Origin: an uncultured Pedosphaera sp.
GTDB lineage: Bacteria > Verrucomicrobiota > Verrucomicrobiia > Limisphaerales > Pedosphaeraceae
Length of the DNA: 56,561 nt
Reading direction: 5' to 3'
Assembly (NCBI GenBank): GCA_903918755.1
Contig: CAIXFN010000015.1
Span: 1-56,561, forward strand
The position numbers were made by a program, and so were the translations under genes. Shown here in pieces: positions 33,601 through 44,070 of this stretch (position 1 is its first letter; the number at the start of each line of letters is the position of its first letter). Below the pieces are notes generated by a model. The model saw nothing but the letters and a program-made list of their open reading frames with translations, did no database searches and was not told the DNA's origin.

Positions 33601-36105
33601 ATGAACCGGACTGATGAAAAACGCACGCTTCGCCTGCTCCGCCTGGGCCTGATTCTGGGCACCTTGGCGGTGTACTTCCGGTCTTTCGCGAATGATTTCG
33701 TCAGCTACGACGATCTCGATTACGTCGTCCGCAATCACCATATTCGGGGCGGCTTGTCGTTGGAAGGCATTGTCTGGGCCTTTACGAGTGGTTATGCCGC
33801 CAACTGGCATCCCCTCACCTGGCTTTCCCACATGCTGGATTGCCAGCTTTTCGGCCTGGAACCGCTGGGCCACCACCTGACCAGCCTCCTGCTGCATATC
33901 GCCGGCACGGTGGCCCTGTTCGAAGCCTTGCGCCGCCTGACGGGGGCGCTGTGGCGACCCGCCCTCGTCGCCGCCCTTTTTGCCTGGCACCCGGTGCATG
34001 TCGAATCCGTCGCCTGGATCGCCGAGCGCAAGGACGTGCTGAGCGCACTCTTCGCCTTCCTCGCCTTGGGGAGCTACGCGAAATATGTCACCCAGGCGGC
34101 GGGCAGCCCGGAGGCTAAATCGCTCTTCCGCTGGTGTTTGTTCTGGTTTTTCCTCGGCCTGCTGTCCAAACCCATGGTGGTCACGTTGCCCTGCCTGCTC
34201 CTGCTGCTGGACTATTGGCCGCTCTGCCGCATTGCGGATCCCGCCCTGAGTCTCCCCTACCCGGGCGGGCTGCGACCCACCCCCGCCCTGCCGCTCGGGC
34301 AATTGCTGCGCGAAAAAATCCCCTTCTTCCTGCTCACGCTTGGGTCCAGCACCGTCACCTTTCTCGTCCAACGCTCCGGTGGAGCCGTCGCGACCGTCCA
34401 CGCCCTGTCCCTCCCGGAACGCCTGGCCAATGTGGTGGTGGCCTACGGCCGATATCTTGCCAAACTCGTCTGGCCCACCCGCCTCGCGGTGTTTTACCCC
34501 ATGGTACGGCCAATTCCATTTTGGGAAATTGCCGCCTCAGTGCTCGCGTTGCTCGCCCTCACCGGGCTCGTGCTCCAGTTGCGCCGCCAGCGCCCCTACC
34601 TGGTCCCGGGCTGGTGCTGGTTCCTGGGCACCCTCGTTCCGGTCATCGGTCTGGTTCAGGTGGGCGGGCAATCCATCGCCGACCGCTATACTTATATCCC
34701 CGCCGTCGGGCTCTTCCTCATGCTGGCGTGGGGGCTGGGTGATCTGGTGGCCTGGCGTCCCCTTTGGCAGCCGGCGGTTCGCGCGACTGTGGCCGCCGGA
34801 TTGTTTGCCTGCATCGCGCTCACGTGGATGCAGACGGGCTATTGGTGGAGCACCATCACCTTGTTCCGCCATACCCGGGCCGTGACCCCACCGAATTTCG
34901 TCGCCGAGATCAACCTCGCCATCACCTACACTGAACGCCTGGATTTGACCAACGCGGTCACCTGCCTGGAGGCCGCCGGCCGCATTGAAACCAACTCGGC
35001 CGATGTGTTCGCCAGCTTCGCCCGGGTTTATACGCTCCAAGGCCAAACCGACCGCGCCATCCAATTCTACCAACGCGCCCTGACCGCCAACCCGGCATTT
35101 GTCGATGCCCATTACAATCTGGGCAACCTCCTCGCCGCCCGGGATCAACTCACCGCGGCCACCAATCATTATCAACTCGCCTTGAACGGCAATCCGGAAC
35201 AATCGGACGTCCACTACAAACTCGGCCTTGCCCTCCAGCGCCTCGGCGATACCTCCTCCGCCGCCACTCATTTCAAGGCCGCGCTCCACTACAATCCGGA
35301 ATTCGCCGAAGCCCACGACCAATTGGCGGGTGCCTGGATACGCCTGGGTGTGCCGGAAGCCGCCGAACTCCATTACCGTGAAGCTATTCGCATCCGGCCG
35401 GATTACGCCCACGCCCATCTGAAACTCGGTTACCTCCTGGCCCGGTCCAACAAGTTCCCCGAGGCCAAATTGCACCTCGCGGAAGCCACCCGCCTGGAAC
35501 CCACCAATGCCATCGCCCATTTCAATCTGGCGGGGGTGTATGCCGCCGAGGGCGATCTCGAACCCGCCCGGATCGCGTTGGTCGAGGCCGCCCGGCTGGA
35601 TCCCACCGACCCCGAGACTCAGGTCCGCCTCGCTGCCGTCCTCGCCCGCGAAGGCCACACCGACCAATCCCTGGAAATCAGCCGCAAAGCGGCCGGCCTT
35701 TTGATTCAGCAGGGGCGCTACGAGGATGCCGTCCGCTCTCTGCGCGAAGCCGTGAAGTCCCGGCCCGACGCCCCCGAAATCCTCGCGAATCTCGCGTGGC
35801 TGCTGGCCACCAGTCCCGAAGCCAGGGCACGTAATGGCGCCGAAGCCGTGGCGCTGGCGGAAAAGGTTTGCCAATTGGGTGGCCGCACCGACCCCCGGCT
35901 GCTTTCCCCGCTGGATGCCGCCTATGCTGAAGCCGGACGTTTTCCGGATGCCATCAAAGCGGTCGGGGAAACCATCGCCGCCGCCACGGCCACAAAGCAG
36001 GACGCCATCGTTCAGGCCGCCACCAAGCGACTGGCCTTGTACCAGGCCGGCATTCCGTTCCACCTCAACCCGCCCGCCGCGCCCACGGTAAAACCGAAGA
36101 ACTGA
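33601..36105 (+). CDS. TMTC-like membrane protein: GT-C-type N-terminus with C-terminal TPR repeats
   Basis: 834 residues. The first 400 hold about ten membrane helices with the family signatures SYDDLDYVVRNHHI, NWHPLTWLSHMLDC, AWHPVHVESVAWIAERKDVLSALF and, near residue 355, RYTYIPAVGLFLMLAWGLGD, which match the DUF1736/TMTC group of O-mannosyltransferase-like GT-C proteins. From about 430 to 770 come TPR repeats, for example AEAHDQLAGAWIRLGVPEAA and AHAHLKLGYLLARSNKFPEA. Members are widespread in Verrucomicrobiota and Planctomycetes; a glycosyltransferase role is inferred, with lipid-linked sugar donors likely. The stop TGA abuts that of nadE (TGATCA). A strong hairpin covers the translation start. 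Confidence 0.75.
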   Translation: MNRTDEKRTLRLLRLGLILGTLAVYFRSFANDFVSYDDLDYVVRNHHIRGGLSLEGIVWAFTSGYAANWHPLTWLSHMLDCQLFGLEPLGHHLTSLLLHIAGTVALFEALRRLTGALWRPALVAALFAWHPVHVESVAWIAERKDVLSALFAFLALGSYAKYVTQAAGSPEAKSLFRWCLFWFFLGLLSKPMVVTLPCLLLLLDYWPLCRIADPALSLPYPGGLRPTPALPLGQLLREKIPFFLLTLGSSTVTFLVQRSGGAVATVHALSLPERLANVVVAYGRYLAKLVWPTRLAVFYPMVRPIPFWEIAASVLALLALTGLVLQLRRQRPYLVPGWCWFLGTLVPVIGLVQVGGQSIADRYTYIPAVGLFLMLAWGLGDLVAWRPLWQPAVRATVAAGLFACIALTWMQTGYWWSTITLFRHTRAVTPPNFVAEINLAITYTERLDLTNAVTCLEAAGRIETNSADVFASFARVYTLQGQTDRAIQFYQRALTANPAFVDAHYNLGNLLAARDQLTAATNHYQLALNGNPEQSDVHYKLGLALQRLGDTSSAATHFKAALHYNPEFAEAHDQLAGAWIRLGVPEAAELHYREAIRIRPDYAHAHLKLGYLLARSNKFPEAKLHLAEATRLEPTNAIAHFNLAGVYAAEGDLEPARIALVEAARLDPTDPETQVRLAAVLAREGHTDQSLEISRKAAGLLIQQGRYEDAVRSLREAVKSRPDAPEILANLAWLLATSPEARARNGAEAVALAEKVCQLGGRTDPRLLSPLDAAYAEAGRFPDAIKAVGETIAAATATKQDAIVQAATKRLALYQAGIPFHLNPPAAPTVKPKN

Positions 36106-37746
36106 TCAACTGCCCCGGTATTTCTGCGCGATGGGAATGCGGCGGCCGACCCCAAAGGCTTTGCTGGTCACCTTCAGGCCGGGCGCGGCTTGCCGACGTT
36201 TGTATTCGTTAAAGTCAATCAACCGGATCACCCGCCGGGCATCCGCTTCCGTCACCCCGCTGGCGACAATTTCCGCGAACGATTTCAGTTGCACCACGTA
36301 GGCATCCAAAATCGCGTCCAGCACTTCGTATGGCGGCAGTGAATCCTGGTCGGTCTGGTTCGGCCGCAGTTCCGCCGAGGGTGCTTTTGTGATCGAGGCC
36401 GCGGGAATGATTTCCCGCTCTCGGTTGATCCACCGGGCCAGCCGGTAGACCATGGTCTTGGGCACATCGCTGATCACCGCGAGCCCGCCGCACATGTCAC
36501 CGTAAAGGGTGCAATATCCCACCGCCAACTCGCTCTTGTTGCCGGTGGTCAGCAGCAGGGAGCCAAACTTATTCGAGAGCGCCATCAGCATCACGCCGCG
36601 CAGTCGGGCCTGGATGTTCTCTTCCGTGGTGTCCTCCGCCCGCCCCGCAAATACGGTCGCCAATTGCGCCTTCACCGCCTCAAACGGAGGCTGGATGGGC
36701 ATCACGTCGTATTGAATCCCCAGTCGCTCCGCCAGCGCCTGCGCATCCGCCAGGCTGCCCGGGGAGGAGTATTGCGAAGGCAGGGCCACGCCCCGCACAT
36801 TTTCCCGGCCGAGCGCCTCCGCCGCCAGGTAACCCACCAGCGCCGAATCAATCCCTCCGCTCAGGCCAAGCACCGCCGCCCGGAACCCGCATTTGTGGAG
36901 GTAATCCCGCAATCCCAGTACCAGCGCGTCGTGCACCAATTCCTCGTCCGGCGCTTTCACCGTCGGCACGGGCTCGGTGGCTTCCGTGTCCACCACCAGA
37001 AAATCCTCGGCGAACATGCGCCCGCGCGCCACCAGTTCCCCCGCCGCATTGAAGACCAGGCTCCCGCCGTCAAAGACCAGCTCATCGTTGCCCCCCACCT
37101 GGTTGCAAAACACCACCGGTCGCTTCGCCTTCAGCGCCAGGCTCCGCAGCATTTCGTGCCGGGTGTTTTCCTTGCTCAGATGCCAGGGGGATGCCGAAAT
37201 ATTGAACAGGATCTGCGCCCCCGCTGCCGCCAATTCCATCGGCGGATTCCGCCGGTAGCGCCGCTCCGGCCAGAAATCCTCGTCGTTCCAAATATCCTCG
37301 CAAATGGTCAGCCCGATTTTATGCCCCGCGAACTCCACCGGCGTATTCTCCTGGGCGGGCTCGAAATAACGGTCCTCGTCGAAGACGTCATACGTGGGGA
37401 GCAGGGACTTCGTCCGCACCGCGGCCACCCGCCCTCCCCGCAGCAGCGCCACGCCATTGCTCACCTCCCGACCCGGCTGGTTCACCGGTCCGGACACAAA
37501 CCCCACCAGCATACCCGTGTCGCTGTTCGTGCTGGCCGCCAGCCGCTCCAACACCGCCAGGTTTTCCGCCACAAAACTCCGCTTCAACAGCAGGTCCCGC
37601 GGCGGATAGCCGGTGATCGTCAGCTCCGGAAAAACCACCAGCGCCACCCCCGCCGCCACCCCGCGCGCGTAGGCCTCGCGAATGCGGGCCTCGTTCCCCG
37701 CCAGATCGCCCACCGTGGTGTTGATCTGCGCTAGTGCTAACTTCAT
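36106..37746 (-). CDS. nadE: Glutamine-dependent NAD+ synthetase
   Basis: 546 residues, normal for the two-domain form. It makes NAD+ from deamido-NAD with ammonia released from glutamine. Residues 1-250 are a nitrilase-like glutaminase (VVFPELTITGYPPRDLL with Glu41, and LTICEDIW with the nucleophilic Cys); residues 265-546 are the synthetase, with the ATP-pyrophosphatase P-loop GLSGGIDSALVG. The C-terminal region has the expected KTMVYRLARW and DQDSLPPYEVLD stretches. It overlaps the DUF192 gene upstream (ATGA, 37746-37743), ending the six-gene operon that starts at 42050. Confidence 0.95.
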   Translation of the reverse strand: MKLALAQINTTVGDLAGNEARIREAYARGVAAGVALVVFPELTITGYPPRDLLLKRSFVAENLAVLERLAASTNSDTGMLVGFVSGPVNQPGREVSNGVALLRGGRVAAVRTKSLLPTYDVFDEDRYFEPAQENTPVEFAGHKIGLTICEDIWNDEDFWPERRYRRNPPMELAAAGAQILFNISASPWHLSKENTRHEMLRSLALKAKRPVVFCNQVGGNDELVFDGGSLVFNAAGELVARGRMFAEDFLVVDTEATEPVPTVKAPDEELVHDALVLGLRDYLHKCGFRAAVLGLSGGIDSALVGYLAAEALGRENVRGVALPSQYSSPGSLADAQALAERLGIQYDVMPIQPPFEAVKAQLATVFAGRAEDTTEENIQARLRGVMLMALSNKFGSLLLTTGNKSELAVGYCTLYGDMCGGLAVISDVPKTMVYRLARWINREREIIPAASITKAPSAELRPNQTDQDSLPPYEVLDAILDAYVVQLKSFAEIVASGVTEADARRVIRLIDFNEYKRRQAAPGLKVTSKAFGVGRRIPIAQKYRGS

Positions 37747-38318
37747 GGTTGCTTGGGCAGAAAAACCTTCCGCAACGGGCCGAATTCCGTGCTCACCACC
37801 GTGCCCGGGGTAATATTGTTCCGCTTGAACCAGCCTTGCGTGGTCTCCAAAACATATTGCACATTCGCCGACACCGATTCCACCGAGTTGGTGTTGAACG
37901 GTTCCAAGTCGTAAATCTCCAGGATCGCGCCATTCGGATCAATGTAGGCCAGCGAGAGCGGCAGCCGCGTGTTCATCATCCAAAACGCCTTGCGCTCCGG
38001 GTACACCGAGGGAAACAACATCGCCTCCTCCTCCGCCATGTTGGTGCGAAACATCATGCCGGTCTGCTGTTGGAAACCGCTGAGCGCGAGCTCGGTCACC
38101 AGGCTCTTCGGCCCCACCCAGAGCTTCATGGTTTGCAAGCGCGGATTCGGTTGCGTGGGGATCCGCGGATCCACGGGTGCCGCTACCGCGGCGGCGGCCG
38201 CACCATTGGACGGGGCGGCTCCCGTCCCGGTCGGCGGCACGGAACTGGCCGGCGGTTGGCATCCCGCCCATCCCAGCATGGCCGCCGTCAGCACCCCGAA
38301 CGCGCAAAATCGTTTCAT
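37743..38318 (-). CDS. DUF192-family lipoprotein
   Basis: 191 residues from ATG 38318. Residues 1-20 carry a lipobox (LGWAGC), so the protein should be lipid-anchored after cleavage before Cys. A low-complexity Ala/Pro linker leads to the DUF192 domain (about 65-190): LWVGPKSLVTELALS, GMMFRTNM, the core MMNTRLPLSLAYID and an AILEIYDLEP region. DUF192 proteins are small beta-barrel-like proteins found in archaea and bacteria, function unknown. The stop overlaps the nadE start (ATGA). Confidence 0.8.
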   Translation of the reverse strand: MKRFCAFGVLTAAMLGWAGCQPPASSVPPTGTGAAPSNGAAAAAVAAPVDPRIPTQPNPRLQTMKLWVGPKSLVTELALSGFQQQTGMMFRTNMAEEEAMLFPSVYPERKAFWMMNTRLPLSLAYIDPNGAILEIYDLEPFNTNSVESVSANVQYVLETTQGWFKRNNITPGTVVSTEFGPLRKVFLPKQP

Positions 38319-38349
38319 CGATTCACACTGCGCCAAACCACCCCTGTTT

Positions 38350-39618
38350 TCAACTGCAATTCAAACCGATCGCCTTCAGGTATTGCGCCTCAGGAAAGGT
38401 CGCCGGGTGGTCCGGCGCATGCCCCGCCGTGAAAAGCTCGGTCACCGCCCGGCCACTCCGGACCACCGCCCGCCGCACGGCACCGTAAAATTCTTCCGCG
38501 CTGACATGCGCGGAACAGGAGGCCGAAACCAGCGTGCCGCCCGGCCGGAGCCGTCGCAGCCCCAGGGCGGTCAGCTTCTCATAAGCCTGCACCGCCCCCG
38601 CCCGTTCGGTTTCCCGCTTGGCCAGTGAAGGAGGATCCAAAATCACCAGGTCAAAGGCCGGCGTCGCCCCGGCCGCCAGCCACTCAAAAACATCCGCCTG
38701 GATCGCCTCGCGTGGACAACCCGCCACCGCCGCATTCCCGGCATTCAATTGGAAGTTCCGGTCTCCCGCCGCCAGCGCGTGCGCGCTGATATCCAGATCC
38801 GTAACCTGCCGCGCCCCGCCCCGGGCGGCATAGAGCGAAAAACCGCCGGAAAAACTGAACGCATTCAACACGGCCCGCCCCGCGGCCAGCCCTTCCACCC
38901 GCCGCCGGTTCTCCCGTTGATCCAGGAAAAATCCGGTTTTTTGCCCACGCAAAACATCCGCTTCCAGCCGCAAACCCGTCTCGCAAAAAACCACTCCTTC
39001 CCCCGTCGTGGACCCGCTCAAGACCTGGCCCTCCGTCAGGTGAAACCGTTCGCGGGCCCGTTCCTGGATGTTCCGGCTCAGCCGCAACACCAGGCGCTCT
39101 GACCCCACGACTTCCGCCAGCAATTCCCGCAGTTCGTTCAGCCGCGGCAGCCAGACTCCCGAATAAAGTTTCAGGACCAGGGTGTCGGCGTAACGATCCA
39201 GCACCAGCCCCGGCCAGCCATCGCTCTCGCCGTTCACCAGCCGGTACCCCGTGGTGCCGGCATCAAACAGCCCCGCGCGCCGTGCCACCGCGTCCGCCAA
39301 CCGCGCCCGCCACCAGGCCCGGTCCACCGTGGTGGGCTTGCCCGCATGCAGCAAACGCACCCGGATTGGCGATTCCGCGTCATACAACCCCACCGCCAGG
39401 AATTTGTCCTGCCGATCGTAAATGATGGCCAATTCCCCCGTCTCCGCCGCGCGATTTTGCTCCTTCACACTGTCGGCAAACAACCAGGGATGGCCGCCCC
39501 GCACAATGGTCTCCGCGGTCGCCGTAATCCGCATCCGCAGGCGCGCGGGGGCGCTTCCCCCCGGCCCCGCGGGTGGAACCGGCTGGATGGAAACTCGGGG
39601 CTGCTTTGGCTTGGTCAT
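38350..39618 (-). CDS. Class I SAM-dependent rRNA methyltransferase, RlmI-like
   Basis: 422 residues from ATG 39618, the family start; the frame is open far upstream, but only as a shadow of the next gene. A PUA-like N-terminal domain (about 28-110, with [11 protein letters not shown]) leads to a linker and a Rossmann-fold methyltransferase (about 210-420: [30 protein letters not shown] with the SAM-binding glycines, and the catalytic ILDPPSLAK motif). RlmI methylates C5 of a cytosine in 23S rRNA. The start overlaps the stop of the 2Fe-2S gene (ATGA), indicating coupled translation. Confidence 0.88.
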   Translation of the reverse strand: MTKPKQPRVSIQPVPPAGPGGSAPARLRMRITATAETIVRGGHPWLFADSVKEQNRAAETGELAIIYDRQDKFLAVGLYDAESPIRVRLLHAGKPTTVDRAWWRARLADAVARRAGLFDAGTTGYRLVNGESDGWPGLVLDRYADTLVLKLYSGVWLPRLNELRELLAEVVGSERLVLRLSRNIQERARERFHLTEGQVLSGSTTGEGVVFCETGLRLEADVLRGQKTGFFLDQRENRRRVEGLAAGRAVLNAFSFSGGFSLYAARGGARQVTDLDISAHALAAGDRNFQLNAGNAAVAGCPREAIQADVFEWLAAGATPAFDLVILDPPSLAKRETERAGAVQAYEKLTALGLRRLRPGGTLVSASCSAHVSAEEFYGAVRRAVVRSGRAVTELFTAGHAPDHPATFPEAQYLKAIGLNCS

Positions 39619-40031
39619 TGCGGACAGTCTAATGCCCCGCCCGTCACCCCGCCATCCCCCGTTTCGCCTCCGGCCCGGATGGCCAGCACGAATTCCCGCA
39701 CGGGCCGGCCCCCGATCAGGTGCTCCTGAATGATGCGCTCGAGCACCGCCGGCGTGCCGGAGTGGTACCAGACACCTTCGGGGTAAACCACCGCGATCGG
39801 CCCCTGCAAACAAACGCGGAGGCAATTGGCCTTGGTGCGGTGAACCGTGCGTTCCGGCCCGGCCAACCCCAGTTCCTTCAACCGTCGCTTGAGAAAATCC
39901 CAGGCTTCCAAGCCGGCGGCCCGGGGCGCGCATTTTGCCTCCGTCGGGTCTGCGCACAGGAAGATATGCCGACGCCCCTGCACCAGGTGGAGCGACTCCA
40001 CCATCACTTGTAAGTCCGTTGCTGTACTCAT
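39615..40031 (-). CDS. Thioredoxin-like [2Fe-2S] ferredoxin
   Basis: 138 residues. The fold matches the thioredoxin-like ferredoxins (NuoE-type small proteins): four Cys at 26, 34, 70 and 74 ([11 protein letters not shown] and ANCLRVC), spaced for one [2Fe-2S] cluster, followed by [13 protein letters not shown]. It should carry electrons in the cytoplasm; the partner is not identified. It overlaps both its neighbours by ATGA (40031-40028 and 39618-39615). The last 25 residues are low in complexity and not part of the fold. Confidence 0.85.
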   Translation of the reverse strand: MSTATDLQVMVESLHLVQGRRHIFLCADPTEAKCAPRAAGLEAWDFLKRRLKELGLAGPERTVHRTKANCLRVCLQGPIAVVYPEGVWYHSGTPAVLERIIQEHLIGGRPVREFVLAIRAGGETGDGGVTGGALDCPQ

Positions 40032-41095
40032 TGGTTACTGCTTTCCGGCAAAAATAGCGCCGCCAGATCTTTCGCCACCTCGGCCAGCGGTTCCTCATTG
40101 CGATTGGTCAGGAGAATGAGGGTCAGGCCCGCGGCCGGAAACCGCTCAATCCGCGTGGTGAAACCGATGGTGTTGCCACTGTGCCACACCTTGCGCCAAC
40201 CGCGTTCCGCGCTCAAATACCAACCACAACCGTATTCCACCCCGCCGGCGTGCTTCGTCTGCTCCCCCGACGCCAAAGCCGTCGCCCGGAAATCACTGCC
40301 CAGCAGGCCGCCGCGCTCCCACGACCGGCTCCACCGCGCCAGGTCGCGGCACGAGGAATAAATCCCCCCATCCCCCAATACCGCACTGGTCACACTCTGA
40401 TCCGTCCGCTCAATTTCACCTGCCGCCCCGACGCTGTAGCCGAAAGCCCGTCGGGGAACCGTGCTGATTCCCGGCTCGTACGCCACCGTTCCGCTCATGC
40501 CCAGGGGACCAAAAATATTGTGTTGGAGAAATCGCCCGAATGTCGCCCCGGAAACCCGCTGCACCAGCAAGGCCAGGAAGGCATAAGCGGTGTTGCTATA
40601 ACGAAATTGCGTCCCCGGCGGAAAATAAGTGGTGCCCTCCCGCTGCAGGATTTGCACCACATTCAAATCAAATACGGGCAAGGTGGTTCCCGCCGGAATC
40701 AGGTCCTCGTAATCCCGCAATCCGGAGGTGTGGTGTAGCAAATGCCGCACCCGGATTTCCCGGCCCCATGCCGGCAACTCCGTAAAATATTCCGCCAAAG
40801 TATCCTCCAGCCGCAGTTGCCCCCGCTCCGCGAGGAGGAGCACCGCCATGGCCGTGAATTGTTTGGTCACCGAAGCCAGGCGAAAATTCGTTTCCAGCGT
40901 GATCCCGATCCCCTGTTCCCAGTCCGCCCTGCCCTGGCTCCAGCCCAGCACTTCCTCATCGCCTTGCAGCACCAGGACGCTCGCTCCGGGGGCGTCCGCC
41001 CGACCCCACTGGTTTTGCAAACGACGAACCGCCTGGTCCACCCGGTCCGATCTCCCACCATTCTGCTCGTTGGCTGGCATCATGCGCAGGCCCAT
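40028..41095 (-). CDS. Serine hydrolase, class C beta-lactamase / D-alanyl-D-alanine peptidase family
   Basis: 355 residues. The penicillin-recognising motifs are all present: SVTK (Ser75, Lys78), YSN (Tyr166-Asn168) and a late WHSG in place of KTG (about 305). Family members act on D-amino-acid peptides, esters or beta-lactams; the HSG variant is common in esterase and peptidase members, so antibiotic resistance should not be inferred. There is no signal peptide, so it is probably cytoplasmic. Its 3-prime end overlaps the 2Fe-2S gene by ATGA, and the EamA transporter gene is 34 nt upstream. Confidence 0.85.
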   Translation of the reverse strand: MGLRMMPANEQNGGRSDRVDQAVRRLQNQWGRADAPGASVLVLQGDEEVLGWSQGRADWEQGIGITLETNFRLASVTKQFTAMAVLLLAERGQLRLEDTLAEYFTELPAWGREIRVRHLLHHTSGLRDYEDLIPAGTTLPVFDLNVVQILQREGTTYFPPGTQFRYSNTAYAFLALLVQRVSGATFGRFLQHNIFGPLGMSGTVAYEPGISTVPRRAFGYSVGAAGEIERTDQSVTSAVLGDGGIYSSCRDLARWSRSWERGGLLGSDFRATALASGEQTKHAGGVEYGCGWYLSAERGWRKVWHSGNTIGFTTRIERFPAAGLTLILLTNRNEEPLAEVAKDLAALFLPESSNQ

Positions 41096-41129
41096 GTTGG
41101 CCTTCCGGTCCCGCTGGTCAAGCGCCGGT

Positions 41130-42050
41130 TCATTTGTGCAAGGCCAGCCCGATCGCCCCCGTCACCGCGATAATCCCGCCTAGGATTGCTCGCCGGGATA
41201 CCCGTTCGTGATCGAGCCAGCGCGTCATCGGCATCGCCATCAGCGGGGTCATGGCCACGATCGGCAGCACAATTCCCGTCCGCGTTGTTTGAAAAGCCCA
41301 TTGGTAAAAAGACACCCCGATTGTCTGCCCGGCCAGACTGTTCGCGAGGATCCAGGGCCAGGCCCGCCGCCATTTCTCCCCCTCCGGCAGCGTCGCCGCC
41401 CCGCTGGAGCGCGTTACGTGATCAAATACCGACCGCCATTTCACTAGCAACAAGCCGATGCCAGCGATAATCACGCCGCCAATCAGTCTCTGGAATGCCG
41501 CCGTGCCCCCATCCAGGCTTGCCCCCTCCTGCCCCAGCGTCTGGTAGGCCTTGCGGCTGAGCACCGCGCCAAACGCCCCGCCGAGCGCCCCCAGAATCCC
41601 GAACACCACCCCGGGCACGAACTGTCGCCGGGGGATGTGCAAATGCTCCCCCGGTGCGAGCGATACGCCGATCCCCGCCAGGATCACCACCGCCCAGAAA
41701 ATCTCCGCCGGACTCAGCCGCGCACCCAGCCACCACCATTCAATTGCGGCCGCAAACGGCGCAGTGAGGCATTGCACCAGCAGAATCGTCAACCGCGGTC
41801 CGATCCGCGTCAGCGCCTGAAACAGTCCAATATCCCCGAACCCGATCCCGATGATGCCGCTGAGAAAAAAGGTGGGAAAGGCCGGACTGGCCAACCCCTG
41901 GCCCCAGCTGAACGCCCAGATCGCCAGGAAAACCGCCGCCAGGGCCAGGCGCCAAAAATTCGCCTCCATCCCGCCCACCAATTTGGCCGAACGGCTGGCG
42001 CAGACGACGGAAAACGAAAAGCAAATCGTGGTCAGGATGGCGGGAAGCAT
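41130..42050 (-). CDS. EamA/DMT-family transporter
   Basis: 306 residues with ten predicted membrane helices in two EamA halves (about 1-145 and 150-306): the first has GMEANFWRLALAAVFLAIW and SPAEIFWAVVILAGIGVSLAPGE, the second GTAAFQRLIGGVIIAGIG and ILGGIIAVTGAIGLALHK. The family exports metabolites or takes up small solutes; the substrate cannot be deduced. It is the first gene of the operon running to nadE and is divergent from the LRR protein gene, with 270 nt between them. Confidence 0.88.
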   Translation of the reverse strand: MLPAILTTICFSFSVVCASRSAKLVGGMEANFWRLALAAVFLAIWAFSWGQGLASPAFPTFFLSGIIGIGFGDIGLFQALTRIGPRLTILLVQCLTAPFAAAIEWWWLGARLSPAEIFWAVVILAGIGVSLAPGEHLHIPRRQFVPGVVFGILGALGGAFGAVLSRKAYQTLGQEGASLDGGTAAFQRLIGGVIIAGIGLLLVKWRSVFDHVTRSSGAATLPEGEKWRRAWPWILANSLAGQTIGVSFYQWAFQTTRTGIVLPIVAMTPLMAMPMTRWLDHERVSRRAILGGIIAVTGAIGLALHK

Positions 42051-42320
42051 GAAATAGGGGGGAAGCGCCGCCGCCTTACCGCTCGAGGCGGGCTGTGTCC
42101 GTTGGGCAATTTGGATTCTTCATTTCATATTGCGGCCCGGAAGATAGGCTGGTGGACCATGCTTATCAAGCGCGGCGGCACCCGCCGGCAAACTTGACTT
42201 TTGGCCGCCGCCGGTTCACTCTGGCCCCCATAAAATAAATCGCTTAAGGAGTGCTGGCATTCGCTTGGTCTTGCCTGGCGTATCCCTCGGACCACCCTTT
42301 CCCGACCACCCAAACTTATT

Positions 42321-43925
42321 ATGCGCATGCACCGCCTGGCTTTAATTCTGTTGGGATTCCTGTTGCTGGCCCTCGCTCCTTCCGTCCGCGCCCAGTTCAC
42401 TTTCACGTCCGATGGCGCTACCGTCACGATTACCGGCACCATCTGGTCATTCGCGGGCCCGGTCTTGGTCGTCCCACCCACCGTCTCCGTCTCCGGAGCC
42501 GATCTCCCGGTAACCAAAATCGGCGACGGGGCTTTTGGGTACAACACGAATCTCTATAGTATCTCGCTGCCGAACGGAGTCACGACGATCAGCAGCGGCG
42601 CTTTCCAAAGCTGCAGCCATCTAACCAACGTGGACATCCCGCCCAGCCTCACCACCATCGGTGAGAGCGCCTTCTGGAATTGCTATAATTTGGGAAAAGT
42701 AGATTTCCCCGCGGGTCTCACCACCATCGGCGACAAGGCCTTCCAATCCAGCGGGCTGGCCAGTCTCTTAATCCCCTCAAGTGTGGTCAACTTCGGAATC
42801 AATGCCTTTGAATCATGCAATTCACTCACCAATTTGGTCCTCTCGGATGGGCTGGCAGCGATTGGGGATAATGCCTTTGCCGCGAGCAGTCTTGGCACCG
42901 TGTTCATTCCGGCCAGCGTGGCAGTCATTGGGGATCAGGCCTTCTCCCGTAGCTACACCCTGACCGCGATTAATGTTGCCCCTGGGAACCCCTCTTACAC
43001 CAGCATCGATGGGGTCCTGTTCAACCATAGCCTCGCCTCGCTCATGCTGTGTCCCGCCGCCAAGAGTCCGACTCCCGGCCGCTACACCGTTCCGCCCGGG
43101 ACCACCACTCTGGCCAACGCGGCCTTTTATGCCTGTAATTTCACCAATATCGACCTGCCCGACGGCCTCGCGGCCATTGGCTACGCGGCGTTCCTCGGAA
43201 CGCCGCTCACCTCCTTGAAATTGCCCGCCAGCCTCCGGATAATTTATTCCGGGGTCTTCGCCTCTTCCACTCTGACCAGTCTCACGATTCCTGAAGGGGT
43301 GACCAACATCGGCGGCGGGGCCTTTGCAAATTGCCTGCAGCTGACCAATGTCGTCCTGCCCGAAAGCCTGACCAGCCTCGGGGGTTACGCTTTTTACGGC
43401 AGTGCCATCACTACGATCACCTTTCCCCCCGGTCTGCCCGGCATTCCCGACGGATGCTTCCTCGAATGCGCCAAATTGCGGGCGATCACGAATTCCAACC
43501 GGATCGCGGTAATCGGCGGGGACGCGTTTGCGCAATGTGGTAGATTAACGGCGGTTTATTTCGCGGGGAATGCGCCGTCGGCGGCCGCCGGCGAATTTTT
43601 CCAGGGCGATAGCGCCACGGTTTATTACCTTCCCGGAACCACCGGCTGGGCTTCGACTTACCATGGCCTGAACACCGTGCCGTGGTACCTGCCAACCCCG
43701 CAATTCGTGAACGTAACCCCCGGATTTGGCAACCGGGCCGGCCAGTTGGGGATAACGGTTTCCTGGGCGACCAATCTTTCGGTGGCCGTCGATGCCACCC
43801 CGGATCTCGCCCATCCCGCCTGGCAACCGCTGTTCACCAACGCCCTGGTGAACGGTTCCTTCCGCTTCTTCAACGCATTCGGATCCGCCCCGGGCGGCCG
43901 TTTTTACCGAATGCGCATTCCGTGA
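42321..43925 (+). CDS. Secreted BspA-like leucine-rich repeat (LRR_5) protein
   Basis: 534 residues; signal peptide at about 1-24 (LALILLGFLLLALAPSVRAQ). From residue 60 to about 450 come LRR_5/BspA-like repeats of about 23 residues, for example GDGAFGYNTNLYSISLPNGV, GESAFWNCYNLGKVDFP and GGGAFANCLQLTNVVLPESL, each with the alternating A-F and L-P pattern. The C-terminal 80 residues are a small beta domain (TPGFGNRAGQLGITVSW). Such proteins are surface-binding or recognition modules in many secreted families of this phylum. Two starts are possible (42321 or 42327); both precede the same signal. Confidence 0.85.
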   Translation: MRMHRLALILLGFLLLALAPSVRAQFTFTSDGATVTITGTIWSFAGPVLVVPPTVSVSGADLPVTKIGDGAFGYNTNLYSISLPNGVTTISSGAFQSCSHLTNVDIPPSLTTIGESAFWNCYNLGKVDFPAGLTTIGDKAFQSSGLASLLIPSSVVNFGINAFESCNSLTNLVLSDGLAAIGDNAFAASSLGTVFIPASVAVIGDQAFSRSYTLTAINVAPGNPSYTSIDGVLFNHSLASLMLCPAAKSPTPGRYTVPPGTTTLANAAFYACNFTNIDLPDGLAAIGYAAFLGTPLTSLKLPASLRIIYSGVFASSTLTSLTIPEGVTNIGGGAFANCLQLTNVVLPESLTSLGGYAFYGSAITTITFPPGLPGIPDGCFLECAKLRAITNSNRIAVIGGDAFAQCGRLTAVYFAGNAPSAAAGEFFQGDSATVYYLPGTTGWASTYHGLNTVPWYLPTPQFVNVTPGFGNRAGQLGITVSWATNLSVAVDATPDLAHPAWQPLFTNALVNGSFRFFNAFGSAPGGRFYRMRIP

Positions 43926-44070
43926 TTAGGCCTTTTCCCGCCGCGCGCGGGATCACGCATCCTGGCATTGCGGAGTTGCATTTGCGCGGTTCTCCCGCAA
44001 AATGGCTCCGCAGTTTCCGCGCGGGGCCACCATGACCGGGGCCTCCCTCGGGGCCTGTGAAAAAATCGAC

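Noticed and set aside
34537-36063. 508-codon minus-strand frame
   Set aside because: Antisense to the TPR part of the TMTC-like protein; periodic Gly/Asp pattern mirrors the TPR codons.
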